Assembly: GCA_036023115.1 (NCBI GenBank)
Contig: JAYKKT010000079.1
Coordinates: forward strand, 11,337,501 to 11,401,500
From: Brasenia schreberi
Lineage: Eukaryota; Streptophyta; Magnoliopsida; Nymphaeales; Cabombaceae
Reading direction: 5' to 3'
DNA: 64,000 bases
Part shown: positions 21,129-33,746 of the stretch, one piece after another
Position numbering within the stretch: the first letter of the stretch is position 1
How the letters are laid out: each line of letters opens with the position of its first letter
The notes under the pieces: generated by a model
The model's database searches: none
Told to the model about the DNA's origin: nothing
Seen by the model: the letters and a program-made list of their open reading frames with translations, nothing else
Program-made: the position numbers and the translations under genes

Positions 21129-24100
21129 TGTAGATATGAATTTTTATTTCAAAACCTTTTAAGATTTGAAATTAAACTCTTGAGCTACGTCGTGTTGCAT
21201 GAGCGTGCCAGTTAGTTTAAGTAGTTTACTTAAACTAACAAAGTTTGGTTTTCTGACTTTCTTAGACGATCGTCGATAAGTGAGTTCTTATCAACATAGG
21301 CCTTCTTAAACCGGTGCTCAAGGGTCAGCCTGAATGCTTGGAAAATATCTGAAATCCGTTAAATTTGGAAAAAGCAAAACCTCGATTTTAAAAGTTTCAG
21401 AAATCGTGACTAAGTTCATGATTTTGAAAATTTTCAGGTTCTGAAAATTACACAAACTGTTCTGTTTTCAGAGACCTATTCTCTGAATTTTTTTAAAATA
21501 CTTTTGGGTTTTAAAAAATTCTGAAAATTTTACAGAAGCTAGACATACATGTGCAGAATCAGTCAATATTTTTATTTTTAATTTTCATGTTTTAAATCAT
21601 TAGAATTAAATCTGAGACTAATGACTATTCAGGAACTCAGAATAGTTCTGCATCTGGAATTCAAAGGCTCAGAAAAATAGGCATATCTCCGCGCTCAGAC
21701 ATTCAAATTCAATGAAATTTATTTTGTTGGAAAGGTCTAGATGTTACCTTTCCAAATAATCAATTTTCATGCAATTCAATAACAGACACATATTTCTGAA
21801 CCTTTTGTTTCTACAGAACACAATCTTATTTTTGCAAAACTTCACGGATTTAATTAACCATGAAAACGACCGTATAAAATCATCAAAAGTTTATCAGGAA
21901 CTCACTGATATGTCTAGATTAGACATGCCAAATATCGACCTGATTGGATCAGTCGTTTGTCTCAGAAACATCTGTGATCAGGTGTGTGCAGACATGTAGT
22001 TTCAGAAGTTCAGTTTTGCAGAAAATTTAAACATATTCCTTTAATCATTTGGAACGATCTACAACATGTAACCAATCCCAAAAATCATGCAGATCAGAGA
22101 GGTTTGTAGTTTTTATTGTGTTCCTGGAGATTAAGGGATGAAGATACACATCTCATATCAACAACGTCCTTGGTTCAATCTGCATACAATTCTTCATAGG
22201 AGCTGTTGCTTCCTACAGATTTTCAGATTTTTAATCAATCATATGCCCAAAACAAAAGCCCAAACCTGTGGTGTAGATGAAGATGATGTGGAGGCGATGA
22301 AAAGCTTAACATAGACGAAGAGCCGCCACAATCGGATGCCAGATGGCGGGGCAGGAGCAACCTGCGTTCCTTCCTTCTCCTCCTTTCCTTTTCTCCTTGA
22401 ATCCCTCTCTTCCTACTGTCCACTCTTCTCTCACGAATTGGTGTTTGGCACTCACCGATTGATCTCTCTTTACAACCCCCGGATTCCTCAAACTCAGATT
22501 GATTCTTTGCACACCCGAATTTCTCAAACTCGGATTCCTTCTCTGCACCCCCTGATTTCCTTCCCCCCCCCCACCTCCTGGATTTTCTCAAACTCGGATC
22601 TCCCTCTGGACCCCCCCGGATTCATCGTTTGCAGCACCTTTGAGGCCCCTTTTATAGGCCAAAGGATGCCTCTTTGCTGCAAATCTTCACAAGGCAAGTT
22701 GTCTTATTGAAAAGGACAGCATTTTGGCAAGTGAATGCTGGCCATTCTTGCCAAAATCTGTTCCATTCATTTAAAGCAAGTGGAGTGCTGTCTGTGCCTT
22801 CCAAAATCAGCCACTGAACTATCTTTGGTAAGTAGGTTTAGTCAAGAGCAGGCCCACCTAAGTGGGTTCGGCCAGATGCTAGAATGAGCCTTAGGTGGAG
22901 AGGGCCATGACTTGAAACCTGAACTGTGCTGTGGAGCCTGTTGTTTTCTTGCAAATGCGTTTCGGTATTTGGATAACTTACCCATCCATTAAAATTCTAG
23001 TTTCCCTTCTTACCGTTCCCTTGGATGTGGGACTGGTTTGTTATACAGTTCTTCCCACGTCTTCTTGATTCTTGTCGTGCACTTTTCTGTGTTCGTATCT
23101 TACTTGACGAAATTGCTTATTGCAGATTCTTCCGAAGTGGATCAATTATACTGGCTTTACACGATGCCAATGATGTCTGTATTGAGGCAGAAGTTTCCTT
23201 TGTCACTGCCTATTTGCTGAAGTGGAGAATGGCAATTGGATGGTTTCCTTGTTGCTGTCATCATTGAACCTGAACATACTTGGAAGCTTGGAATTTACAC
23301 TGAACTGAATATGGTATATGGAGCTGCTGGGGTCGTTGAAGTTAGCCTTTGTCAAGATACTGAATTCGGCTGGCTGCTGCTTGGAGAACTTACCAAATCA
23401 ACAAAAGAGAGGGTAGGTGGTTGACATCGGTTGAAGGTGGAGCTGTCTACTTGCCAAAGTCAGCTGAACTTTGCTTTCATGAGGCTATCCACTTGCTGAA
23501 TTCAGTTTCTGTTGAAGTTGGGTAGCACTTGATATAGCAAGTTATCTTGCTGAAATCGACTCTCCCATGCAGTGATCGGCTTGTCAAGACTATCAATTAC
23601 CATTTCACGTTGTGTTTTGTATCCTTCAATGACCAGGATCTTAAGATCAATTAATGGAATGAAAATTGATCGTCCAGCTTTCTTTTAGACTTCGTCTGTG
23701 CTACGAATGTAGGATCGAGATACTCTCTTGCACGATGTGTAGAAACTCACAATAATGGATTTTCCTTTTCATCAACAAAACTTCTCATCATATGTCAAAC
23801 AGAATTAGTATATACGACTATTGTAATTCCAAATGAAACGAGCTACTAGATATTTACGAATTCCCTTTGTGGCTAAGCTAGGCTGGCTTCGGTAAGTGAA
23901 CTTGTCCCTTACTAAAGTCAGCCAGGACTACACAAGGCAAGTTGAATCCCCTTGTTACATCTGGTTGATGCTTGTAAAAGGTAAGTGGTTACCTATTTGA
24001 TGAAGTCGCCCAGCCTCGTGACTTACCAAATTGAGCATCACCACTTGCCAAATCATGCACCGCTTTCCTTTCTCTTGATGATGACGACTTTCCCTTCTGG

Positions 24101-24893
24101 ACATCGATTTCTTTCCAAACATGAGCTTGCCTTTTTGGGCACTGACCTTCCTTTTTAAGAACCTGAAAATAAAAATGACAGGTTACCTTGCCCAACAACG
24201 CCAAAATTGACAGGTTTCAAACATTTTATAAAGAAACATTTATATTTGAAAACATCAAATTTAATGAAATTCTCAAATATTGCTTTGGAAAAACACTGGG
24301 TTTCATTCCAAGTTTTTGTTTGCAAGGATGACTTACTTTTGCTCCGTGAGTCAGTATATAACCACCTTGACCATTTAACCCTTCTCATGGGTGTGGGGTA
24401 TCAAATCACTTTAACCACTTCAACGGGTGTAATATGTCATACCACTTTAACCCTAGGTATCAGGTCTTGGAATGAGACCCTTCTCAATCAGGTGAATTTT
24501 CGAGGTTTGGATTGAATTTAACTTGTTTTTGAATATCAAGGGTTTTGGAATTTCATAAATTTATAATTTGTAAACTTTTTGGGTTTGATTCCCAATGTTA
24601 CCTTTTTCATTTGTTTATATAAAAGGAATTGTTTGAAATCATGCTTTCTTTAAAGGCAATTACTTTCAAAGGCAAAATCCGGTCAATTTGGTCCTGAGAG
24701 CAAAATCGTCATTTTCATAAAATATTGTCCAAAGTCGAATTTTTTTGAAAGGTAAACAACATTCCATCATTTTGAGGCTTCCATAAAATTTTGATACCAA
24801 AACAAGCTCATTTGATGCTTTTTTATTAAAAAAAAACCAAAGCTGCCAAAAATAGCCAATTTCCAAAAGGGTAAATTTTTTTGGGTGTTTACA
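21129..24893 (-). mobile_element. solo LTR of Ty3/gypsy element (3.77 kb), inserted in copia RT
   Basis: Element strand TGTAAACACCCAAAAAAATT...ATATCTACA. Flanks are TTGAG (21,124-21,128) and GTGAG (24,894-24,898), a 5-bp duplication with one change. It shares a block near its 3' end with the solo LTR at 11,510-11,640 and the gypsy LTR at 44,160-44,290 (GCGTGCCAG..., CTTCTTAAACCGGTGCTCAAGGGTC). A minus-strand TATA box lies at 22,650-22,658. The copia coding sequence is continuous when it is removed. Open frames inside it (for example 22,235-22,591) have no recognisable product. Confidence 0.85.
22650..22658 (-). promoter_or_regulatory. putative TATA box of gypsy solo LTR
   Basis: Minus-strand GGCCTATAAAAGGGG. 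The same motif and context (CCTATAAAAACCCCCC) occur in the gypsy LTR at 52,209. Confidence 0.5.
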
Positions 24894-26160
24894 GTGAGGT
24901 CATAGCCTATCGAATGGTGATATGATTATCCTCGACATTGAAAGTAACAAAGTCACTTCCAAAGTCTTTTGATATCTTAGGTTGTTTACTTCTTTTTGGT
25001 TTAGTATTTTCTCAGTCATCTGATTTAGAAATAACATAATCAGGGTCACCCTCTACATTTATCATCCTTTTCACATGATTGAGAATGGAACCAATAGTAG
25101 GATCAGAATCTCTAGAAGATACACTTTCGGAAACTCCAATTTTCATAGGAAACACATTTTCAAAGAACGTAGCATCACGGAGCTCAATAATTGTGTTGAT
25201 ATATATGCCAGAAACATCAGATCTGATGATAAAAAGTCTGTATGCATAATTTGTCTCTACATAACCCAAAAATATAGCATTTACTATTTTAGGTCTTAAT
25301 TTCTTTCTCTTGTGTTAAGGGATGAATACTTTTGCAAGATACTCACACTTTGAGATATTTGAGATTGATTTTTCAACCCTTCCAAAGCTTAAAGGAACTA
25401 CTTTATTTATGCTTATGAGAAACTTTATTTATAATATGACAAGCCGTATTCAAAGCTTCCCCCATATGTAGGTAGGTAACCCAGAACTTTGAAGTAAAAC
25501 ATTAACCATATTACACAAAATTCTATTCTTCTATTAAACTATCTTATTAGACTGAGGAGAATATTGAGTAGTAACCTCATGAACAATACAATTGTTTTGA
25601 CAATATACATAAAAAAAGATTTGAGGTATACTCTCCTCTCTTATCAGACCTTAATCATTTAAGTATCTTCCTTGTTTCTGTTTGTGCTTCATTTCTAAAT
25701 ATTTGAAACTTTTTAAAAGCTTAATCTTTACTTTTAGGTAAGTAAATATAATAATATCTATTATAATCATCAATAAATATGATAAAATATCTTTTGTTAT
25801 CCCTTGTAGTCCCATTGAATTCACAAATATCAGTGTACACCGAATCTAAAATCTCAGATTTTCTTTCAACCATATGAAAAGGTTTCCTAAGTTGCTTCGC
25901 TTGTATACATATATCACATTTGTGTTTTCTATCTATGACAGTTTTAGGGATAAGATTTAAATTCATCATTCTCTTCATGGAATCAAGGTTTACATGACCC
26001 AACCTAGCATACAATAAATCAGATGATTCAATATTGCACAAAAAAGAAGAAGAATATAAAGCAACAGAAGTAGATGCTTTATTATCATTAAAATTCATAC
26101 AAGAATCAACAAATGGTTTTACATGAATTCTAAATAGACCCTCTACATCACACAAATAGC
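24894..26160 (-). pseudogene. copia integrase and integrase-RT linker
   Basis: 26,155-25,721 (leftward) is an open piece with the pre-integrase zinc region 'YARLGHVNLDSMKRM' ... 'KCDICIQAKQ' (HHCC) and the start of the catalytic core 'LDSVYTDICEF', first Asp present, then 'RYFIIFIDDYNRYYYIYLPK'. 25,320-25,720 is the broken rest of the core. 25,269-25,012 keeps the C-terminal linker with 'RDATFFENVFPMK' and 'DSDPTIGSI'. The order and motifs are those of copia pol. Stops in the core abolish strand transfer activity. Confidence 0.8.
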
Positions 26161-26266
26161 CCTTCCCAAAGAAACACGTAGTACTATGTCATGTAATGAT
26201 GACTTTATTACATTTACAATCTAACCTTAATCCCTACCTAACTAAAACAGGACCACTGAGGATATT

Positions 26267-26560
26267 TCAACGAATCACTGGAATATGCCTAACTCCCTCA
26301 AGAGTTAGAATAATTCTTGAAGGAAACTTTAAGTCCAAACACCCTTCGCCCTTAACTTCAACAGTCGAATGATCCTCTAAGGTCACTATTGACCCACAGA
26401 CGGCTTGATAAGACACAAACAGAGACAGGTCAGCACATACGTATACATTAGCCTCAATGTCTATTATTAATACTGTCTCATAAATAGAAAGAAAATGAGA
26501 TTTAAGGGATAGATACCCGTCACTAGCAAGTGTAACGATCACTACCATATTGGCATAGCT
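26267..26560 (-). pseudogene. copia protease remnant
   Basis: Open from 26,548 leftward. It contains 'LIIDIEANVYVCADLSLFVSY', equivalent to the copia retropepsin site (normally DSGA or DTGA followed by H/VC.D), and 'GRIILTLEGVRHIPVIR'-like text ending the domain. The active-site triad reads D-I-E rather than D-S/T-G, so the protease is dead. The same region of copy A is at 1-480. Confidence 0.7.
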
Positions 26561-26930
26561 TCTTCAGCAGTCGCAAGTTTCTTAGATTTCTTGGAGGGAT
26601 AATTCTTTGCCCATGTCCAAGTTGACCACAAATTCAGCATGGTTTGTTTTTGAGTTTCTTTTGGACCTTGGCTTTTGGTTTATGCTTCGCTTGTTTTTTC
26701 TTAGGATCACTAGGTTGTTTGTTTTCAACCGTTAAGTTAACCCTAGATGTGCTATCTAAAGGCATAATGGGTTTCTGATTTTTATACTCTTACTCTATTG
26801 TAATATCTACCATAAGATCATCAAGGATCATCTTACCCTTCTTATGCTTGAGATCTAGGTCGAAACCCTCCAAAGACTTAGTAAATTTCTCTATAATAGA
26901 CATAACAATAAACTTCTCTAGGATTAGTAT
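26560..26930 (-). pseudogene. copia gag remnant
   Basis: Broken translation matches copy A (534-911), including 'LDLKHKKGK' and 'LDDLMVDI' type segments and a lysine-rich stretch before a degraded zinc knuckle. The gag N-terminus is absent, and the text passes directly to the primer-site/LTR region at about 26,930. Confidence 0.6.
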
Positions 26931-26933
26931 CAT

Positions 26934-27804
26934 CGGGTTGGGAACAATCTGACTCGATATACAAATACAACCCTAACATGGTTAACCAAATTTTCATACA
27001 CTACTACCAGCGTTTAAAATGTGTACCGACAAACTTTTTCGACATCAAGCTTAGGTCGACCTTAGGTCGGAGAGTAGTAGTTGTAGACATGTTTACTATG
27101 ATAAAAGATAATTTTTCTAAGACTGTTGGTAAGATACCTAGACATACATGCATAATAACATAATATACAACAAATATAAACATATCCCAATTATAAACAA
27201 CAGTCACAAATCCAAAATAAGTCATAATCAAGCCATATAGAAAACAAAAATAGAAGCAAAATTAGAAACTTATATGTATGAGTCTCCCTTGCGGACTTAC
27301 CTTAGAAAAATCAGCGTCTCGGTATGAGTATGTATGGGTACTTTCGCCTTCTTCCTAGGATAAAATGCATAGAAAACTTGAAAACCACATACCTGGCTTC
27401 GAGTCGACCTCGACCATACCTCAATAACCTATGACTAGAGCAGAAAGAGGGACCTCCTATGGGCACAGGGACAGAACCATGGGAAGAGAGAGAGAGAGAG
27501 GAGAAAGAATAAACTATGTGATTAGAGAGGACCCCTAATCACCTATTTATAGGTACACAATTGGATCATGGATCGTGGATCTGATCCAAACGATGCACCA
27601 CTTTATCCTCAATCGTCCCGTCTTATCCTCAACCACCCCACCTTATCCGGAACTACATCATCTATCAACATGGGACTAAACTTTGTCTCATCTTAATCAT
27701 CTATCGTAAAAGTCTCTCATATTTTACTTTTACACTTTAGGACTTTTACTTATATTAATTAAATATATAAGAATACTAACCTACATTTAATGTCAAATTC
27801 AACA
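26934..27804 (-). repeat. 5' LTR of split copia element
   Basis: About 0.87 kb; element-strand start TGTTGAATTTGACATT at 27,804. Similar to 1133-2201 over most of its length (for example GGATCATGGATCGTG, CTTACCTTAG). TATA box at 27,543-27,552 (minus strand CTATAAATAGG). Confidence 0.7.
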
Positions 27805-28319
27805 TTATGAGTGCTAGCATGTCAAATATAGATGACACATATAATGCCCATAGCAACTGAATCCAAGCATCACCCTGCTAATGACACATAATGCTCACTG
27901 AAATTGAATACAACCAATATAATGCCCATATTATATGCATCAATGCTTCACCTGCTAATTCGCAATCATATAATGCCTACAACAATTGAATATAAATGTA
28001 ATTCACAATATTAGCTATGTGGATTTGTTGGCTTATTAGAGTTGAGTTGGTATATAAATTAGTTTTTGGTGGACTAATCCAAATCTTTTCTTTTTCTCAC
28101 ATTTTAGTTTTAATTAGTTTCCATACATTACGTACCTAAGTACTGTTCTTAGTCTCTGGCATTCTGAAAAACTGAGTCGTTGATTGACTGAGTCATTGCG
28201 CTTGCACTTGAATCTGTTTTTGAAATCAAGGCTATGTATTGATAGAATGCTTGGTGAGCCGGTTCTTCCTTTTCGAGTGTCCAACTAATTTGCTGGCAAG
28301 CATATAGGTGTATTCCCTC
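27805..28319. repeat. diverged short tandem repeats (~105 bp)
   Basis: 27,835-28,005 holds two to three imperfect units with ATATAATGCCCATA...ATGCAT/AAGCATC...CCTGCTAAT. The rest has no recognised content. Confidence 0.5.
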
Positions 28320-29600
28320 TTACCAATATAGTCACGGACAAAAAACCGAGGTACTATAAAAACCGTAACGAATCATATTATAACAAGGAAGGTAAAAATA
28401 ATGACCCATATGAGAACTGCCTTCCAAAATTAGATACAAGATTTCAGTTACTCAGAAGCTAGGGAGACACCTAGAGAAGTGAAGAAGAATTTGAAAACCG
28501 ACTCACTCTCAACTATAAAAGAAGGTTGTCGGTCACCTTAAAGAGATCACATACTATCGTCAATTTATTTATTTCATTTCCTTTTTTTTTTGTTCTTTTT
28601 CGTTTCTTAGTTGCAATCTTTAGTTGTAGCATATTCTTCTTAATTAATAAAAATTTCCTTTTCACTCACTTGGAAGTTCACAATTGAAACGTACCACCAT
28701 TGACCTACAAAAAATCTATTTTAAATTCCCAAATTTACTAAAATTTCATCTCTAGGAGGGTTTTTTTGAATTTCATTATAAGTTTGGTCTTTTGTTTCTT
28801 TTTCTCAAAAAGCTCGTCTTATCTGACTTTTTACGCGACCAGGAATCACTCATATCCGAGTTTTAATGACAAAGGTATGGAAGAAACAATCTTACCTTAT
28901 CAGAAATACATAAGATTTTAACGGACCCAACATATCTTCTCAAGAATAGCTATAACTCAGTTGATTCAATTGGAATTGGCTGGCTTTTGTTTCTTTGGAA
29001 AGTTCTCTGTGTCCTCTATCTCGTTGTTTGTAGTCAACCATATTTTCATCTCGAGATAATCCAAAATCTTAGGATAAATAAGGAGGTACTATGAAAACCA
29101 AATAACAATGAGTCAATATAGGCAGTATGGTAGAAACAATTACTCATTAACACATATGACCTTTTAAAATTTATACAAGATTTCAGCTACTATTTCAAGA
29201 ATTGGAGAAGGTGAGGAGTCGCCTAGAAAAGTGAAGGAAAATTTGAAAATTGACACCCTCAAGTATAAAAGAAGATGGCTACTCATCTTGAAAAGATCAT
29301 CAGATACACATCATCAACTTGCTTTTTGTTCTTTTTCTTTTTTAGTTGTATCACTTTCTTCTTAATTAATAAAAATCTCTTTCTCATTATTTTTCTATTG
29401 TAAGTTTGTGTTTTGGATTAAATTGCACAATTCAAACTTACTACCATTACCTACCAAAAATCTCTCTTGGAGGATTTTGCGAATTCTATTGTGAGTTTGG
29501 ACTTTTTGTTCCTTTCCAGGGAAAGCTATTGATCAAGAATCACTCATGGCACTTTGGGGCACGCCTGCACCCTAGCGACTGGAAGGATGATCAGCATACG
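28320..29600. repeat. diverged direct-repeat pair, LTR-like
   Basis: Unit 1 about 28,320-28,860 and unit 2 about 29,050-29,600. They share ordered blocks: GAGGTACTAT(A/G)AAAACC, ATACAAGATTTCAG, TATAAAAGAAG (a TATA box in both), TTCTTAATTAATAAAAAT and CTACCAAAAATCT. The spacing between matching blocks is about 720 bp. The TATA box followed by an AATAAA-like block suggests LTRs or two tandem copies of an LTR, but no coding region lies between. Confidence 0.6.
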
Positions 29601-29622
29601 ATTGTGTTTCATCCCGGCGCAC

Positions 29623-29623
<1 letters not shown>

Positions 29624-29673
<50 letters not shown>
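29624..29673. repeat. (CT)n microsatellite
   Basis: About 25 uninterrupted CT units. Confidence 0.97.
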
Positions 29674-29678
<5 letters not shown>

Positions 29679-31087
29679 TCTTCACCCTTTAGGCGTAGAA
29701 GTGTTGAAGCTCCTTCCAAGAGTTAAGGAAGACTGTTTCATGAGTTTCTAAGTTTCTCTTAAAACTTAGGAAGGACTGAACTCAACACCAGTTGACGAGT
29801 TATTTGCCTCAGCAACATGACGTTCCGATGGGACGTGCACATGATGGTCCCAACAACTAAGGGTGAGTCTCCAAGTACCACTCATTCTTAAGGTAGTTAG
29901 GCTTCAAAGGAATGACGAAGATGGACAACAATATTTGAAACTCGAAAATAGGATGGACGATAGACTGCAACTTAACGCAATGGCTGGGGGTCAAAGCAAA
30001 AGGTTTCTTTGGTGAGCTTGCAGTATGATTTTGTCTTCAAGCCACTTCACGCACAATGGCCTCCGCTGTCTGTATAAAAGATTTTAAGATGATTTATTCT
30101 TAATAATTATGACGAATGAACAACAAAAGCTCATAGTGGCACGATCGGGCACCCGGTCAGTGGTAGGCCGACTCCTAATTTACTAATAATCAGAAGTTGG
30201 GTATGCCAAAACAACTAGGTGCTGCTTCTCTTAATTCCAATTTGGATTCAGCACTCTAGTCATTATTAAATGTCTGAATTGTTTTTCCTTGCAATCCTTT
30301 ATTAAACTACTCGATCCACAGAAAACAACTGAGTGCAGAATAAACTAAATATAAGCTTCTAGCTAGAGCATTGGAAGCAAGTGGTGTCAATAGATCCTTG
30401 GCTAGAACAAGAGCACAAGGAAAAGATGAGTGGTGTATAGAGGAGCTTTTGAGGCAGTGGGTTGCTCTCCCAATCAATTTAAATGATGGTAATTTCTTGG
30501 AAATTGAAGGGCCTTGGTTGGAAGTGCACTAGATTGTCTTCTTCTTAAAGAAATCTTATACAGGAACAGAATTTAGATGACAATTTTTAGTTGAAAAAGG
30601 AAATTCTGAGTTGAAGCTATATAAGATGTGAAAAGGATTCTTCAAATGGACTGTGGTGAGCAACCACCCCATGACGGCAAAACATCGAATTCTAAGAGTA
30701 GAATCCTTTACGAAGTTAAGTTTGAGATAGACTGAGTTTCAAGATTGTGGATCCTTCCGAAGATCTCATGATGTTCCTGTGATCTAGCATCCTGGGATTG
30801 AATTGGATCCTTAATATCCTATCTTACCTCTTTTTCTTTTTCTAGTTACGTGCATATAAAACATGATTTCCTATCTACTGATTAAAATCAATTCATATGT
30901 TAAAACTAGAAGCAACGAAATATTTACCTTTTGGTAGGAAAAAGTATGAAATAAAGTATGACATTGTGAAATTTGCACGTCTTAACTTTTAAATATCGTG
31001 TTACTCGAGAATAAACCCTAATAATTACAGGTCAGGTTTCAGCAGCATGATACAATTAGCAACATTAGTCAAATTTTCTAATGACTT
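29674..31087. other. no gene recognised
   Basis: Mixed unique sequence with scattered stops in all frames. Nothing matches a family I know. Confidence 0.5.
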
Positions 31088-31210
31088 CTTTTTTTTATTG
31101 CGGGTGCATGGAAGGCCGCAGCATTGTGCACGCCCCTCGCATAGTCGAACTCATGAGCTCCAACTTGAGGCTCGATCCCTGGCCAGGTGAACTATTTCTC
31201 TTTGCGCAAT
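31088..31210 (-). mobile_element. possible tRNA-derived SINE
   Basis: On the minus strand a CACCTGGCCAGGGATCGAG block (A-box-like) is followed by GAGTTCGACTATG (B-box-like, compare GGTTCGANNCC) and, about 60 bp later, an A-rich tail (AATAAAAAAAAGAAG). The order and spacing fit a Pol III-transcribed SINE. No target duplication was identified. Confidence 0.35.
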
Positions 31211-32675
31211 TCTCTAGTGACGTCTCATTAGAAGATTCAAAGATACTCTAACCAAACTTTCGTTTTTTGGCAAATATACATGGAGGATCAGATACTTCGT
31301 ACTCCAATCTGGAAGATTGCCTGATACTGAAAGTGGGATCTGTTAGATCTATCCGTAAAACTTTTTCCACAATTTAGTGATGAAATGCAGATCAACATGA
31401 ATCAAAGCACCATAACGAACCATATAACTTTTTACTAAACCATTTGAGCCGGACATGGACATAGTTTGTTCAGCTCAGTTGAACTCGTTAAAATAGCATT
31501 TCTATAACCATAAACCCCATCGCGGTTGTACCCAGGGCATGCATTTAAGGAAAACCAACTACATTTTTTCCAAACTTTCCACCGCCAAGGACAACGCATA
31601 AATGAAGGCCATTTATTTGTGGTACTTGAAGAAATCTCTCAAATTTGTTAAGCTTTGGTCAATAAAAGAATGGCAAGCCGATCATGAACATTCTCGAACA
31701 GATGTTTGGTTCAGCTGGCAGGCTTGTCTGTATAGAAAATGCGCTGAGCAACGACCAAGGGGTTGTTCTGTTCGGTGCCTTATTTACCAGGCCTTCTCAG
31801 AGTTGATGTAGCATGTCTTCCACGAGAAGACTCACTGTTGATAGATTTGGAAATTCCAGTTTGCCGTTGATCAGGTTTCTCAAAACTCCCAAACAGTTGT
31901 AGATGGGAAAATTGGTGGCCGTAACCAAATCAGGCAAGGTGGCCGTAACCAAATCAGGCAAATACAAATCATCAAGACTTTCTTTTTGTTACAAGAGGAG
32001 GCCGAATCCTAACACACACACAGACCAAGAGTGTTAGCTCAACAGCAGGACACTCTAGCACCGTTGCTGCTGATGGGGAGTTAAGTGAATTCTCAAAGCT
32101 GTACCGTAAGTGGAAAATGGTAGAAGACTGATAATGTGATCCATTTGGGCCAATTACAAACAAGGTATGCAAAACATATTCCTGAGAACGTGCCAAAAAG
32201 TTGAAACAAAGATAGAAACGAGGAAAGTCATTCACTAGCAAAAGTTGCATAAGGGATGGAAAAGTTCTAAGCAACGGGTGAAACTGGTTCTGCAAGGGAT
32301 GCAAGATTAATATACACCAAGAGCATACCATAAAAAGTTAGAGGCAGAAATTCAAGAGTATAACCAAGTACAGGTGCACACACACACGCGTTAACTTCTG
32401 AATGAACTAATGGGGTACAGAATAGCACCAAATTTAAGATGTATGTGTTGTTCAAACAACATTCTAAACCACGATCACATGAACACACCAAATCACATGA
32501 TCCAAAATAAAGGTAATACAAGATAGATATGCATGAGACAATGTTCTAATATCATCTGAATTATTTCCATATATGTTTAGCCAAAAAAGTCCTTCAGTTC
32601 CACAAACATATGAACTGCTGATTTTTTATTGACGCAAAAATAAAATCTTAAGGTGCAAATTGAGCTCTATAAAAC
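31211..32675. other. no gene recognised
   Basis: Low-coding sequence. An open frame at 31,972-32,331 (-) is rich in unlikely residues and has no family. A direct repeat GGTGGCCGTAACCAAATCAGGCAA lies at 31,915-31,960. The expected last RPL5 exon was searched for here and not found. Confidence 0.5.
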
Positions 32676-33236
32676 ACAACAACAACTAAGCCTTTTCCCA
32701 TACTAGACGGGGTCGGCTACATGGATTCTTTGTTTCCACAGATCCCTATCGTGTGCCATGTTAGGAGTTAACTCACAATAAGCTAGATCATTCTTTATTG
32801 TTTCTTTTCAACACTTTTGTGGTCGTCCTCTACCTCTTTTAATACTTTCAAAATTTAGTTTTTCTAACCTTATTATAGGTTCTTCTTTTGATCTTCTTTC
32901 TATATGTCCAAACCATCTTAAACAATATTCTCTCATTTTATCGTCTATTGGTGCCACTCCTAATTTGTTTCTAATAACCGTATACGGTCTTTTCTTGTAT
33001 GACCACTTATCCATCTCAACATCTTCATTTCTGTCACAAACATCTTTTGTACATATTGATGATTAACTGCAACACTCAGAACCATAAAACATGGCGTGCC
33101 TAATTACTGCTCTATAATATTTACCTTTTAACTTTAATGATATCTTCTTATCACAAAGGATACCTGATGCTCCTCTCCATTTTAACCAACCAGCATTAAT
33201 TCTATGCGTAACATCTCCATCAATTCTTCCATCACT

Positions 33237-33746
33237 CTAAAAAAGTGACCCTAGGTATTGAAAACTTTCCTTTTGGGAGATGCAATGTGTGCCAATTTTA
33301 ATTTCTATGTCCTCTGAGGTAACCAAATGATCAAACTTACATTCCATATATTCTGTCTTTGTTCTACTAAGTTGGAGGCCTTTGGTTTCTAATGTTTCTC
33401 TCCATAGTTCCAATTTTCTATTAACTTTTTCCTTTGACTCCTCCACTAATACAATGCCATCTGCAAATAAGATGCACCAAGGTACTTCATCTTGAATATG
33501 TTTTGTTAACTCATCCATCACCATTATAAATAAGTATGGACTTAAAGTTGATCCTTGATGTACTCTAATATTAACTTCAAAGAAGTCTGTTGTTCTTTCA
33601 TGAGTCCTCACACATGTTGTTGCACCATCATGCATGTCTCTTATAAGGTTAATATATGTCAATGGGATACCTCTTTTTTCCAAAGTTCTCCAAAGAACCT
33701 CCCTCAGTACCTTATCATAAGCTTTTTCTAGATCAATAAATATCAT
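33237..33746 (-). pseudogene. RTE LINE reverse transcriptase palm
   Basis: 169-codon open piece: '[20 protein letters not shown]', '[19 protein letters not shown]', '[19 protein letters not shown]' and '[20 protein letters not shown]'. The catalytic FADD box reads FADG, so the second catalytic aspartate is lost. Downstream (33,236 to 32,808) the frame is broken but carries the C-terminal domain. Confidence 0.8.

Larger units (their letters stand above)
19720..27804 (-). mobile_element. Ty1/copia element (same family as copy A), split by a gypsy solo LTR
   Basis: Minus-strand element: 5' LTR 26,934-27,804, gag about 26,560-26,930, protease 26,267-26,560, integrase about 25,020-26,155, reverse transcriptase 20,540-21,128, 3' LTR ending at 20,088. 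The protein reads across 24,894 to 21,128 without loss ('AMTS' then 'SIEVKF' and 'NGTWELVDLPP'), showing that both halves are one element. The 3.77-kb piece 21,129-24,893 is a later solo-LTR insertion. Most of RNase H is missing: the YVDD region (about 20,555) lies only about 470 bp from the 3' LTR. The left edge of the 3' LTR is not resolved. Many stops; inactive. Confidence 0.85.

Noticed and set aside
22235..22710. Frames of 118-124 codons near 22.3-22.7 kb
   Set aside because: They overlap on opposite strands inside the solo LTR and have low-complexity composition.
29406..29751. Open frames with Ser-Leu repeats
   Set aside because: They are translations of the (CT)n microsatellite.
31972..32521. 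Minus-strand frames that could hold the missing RPL5 last exon
   Set aside because: No match to the expected YNLKKLTYDERK region in any frame.
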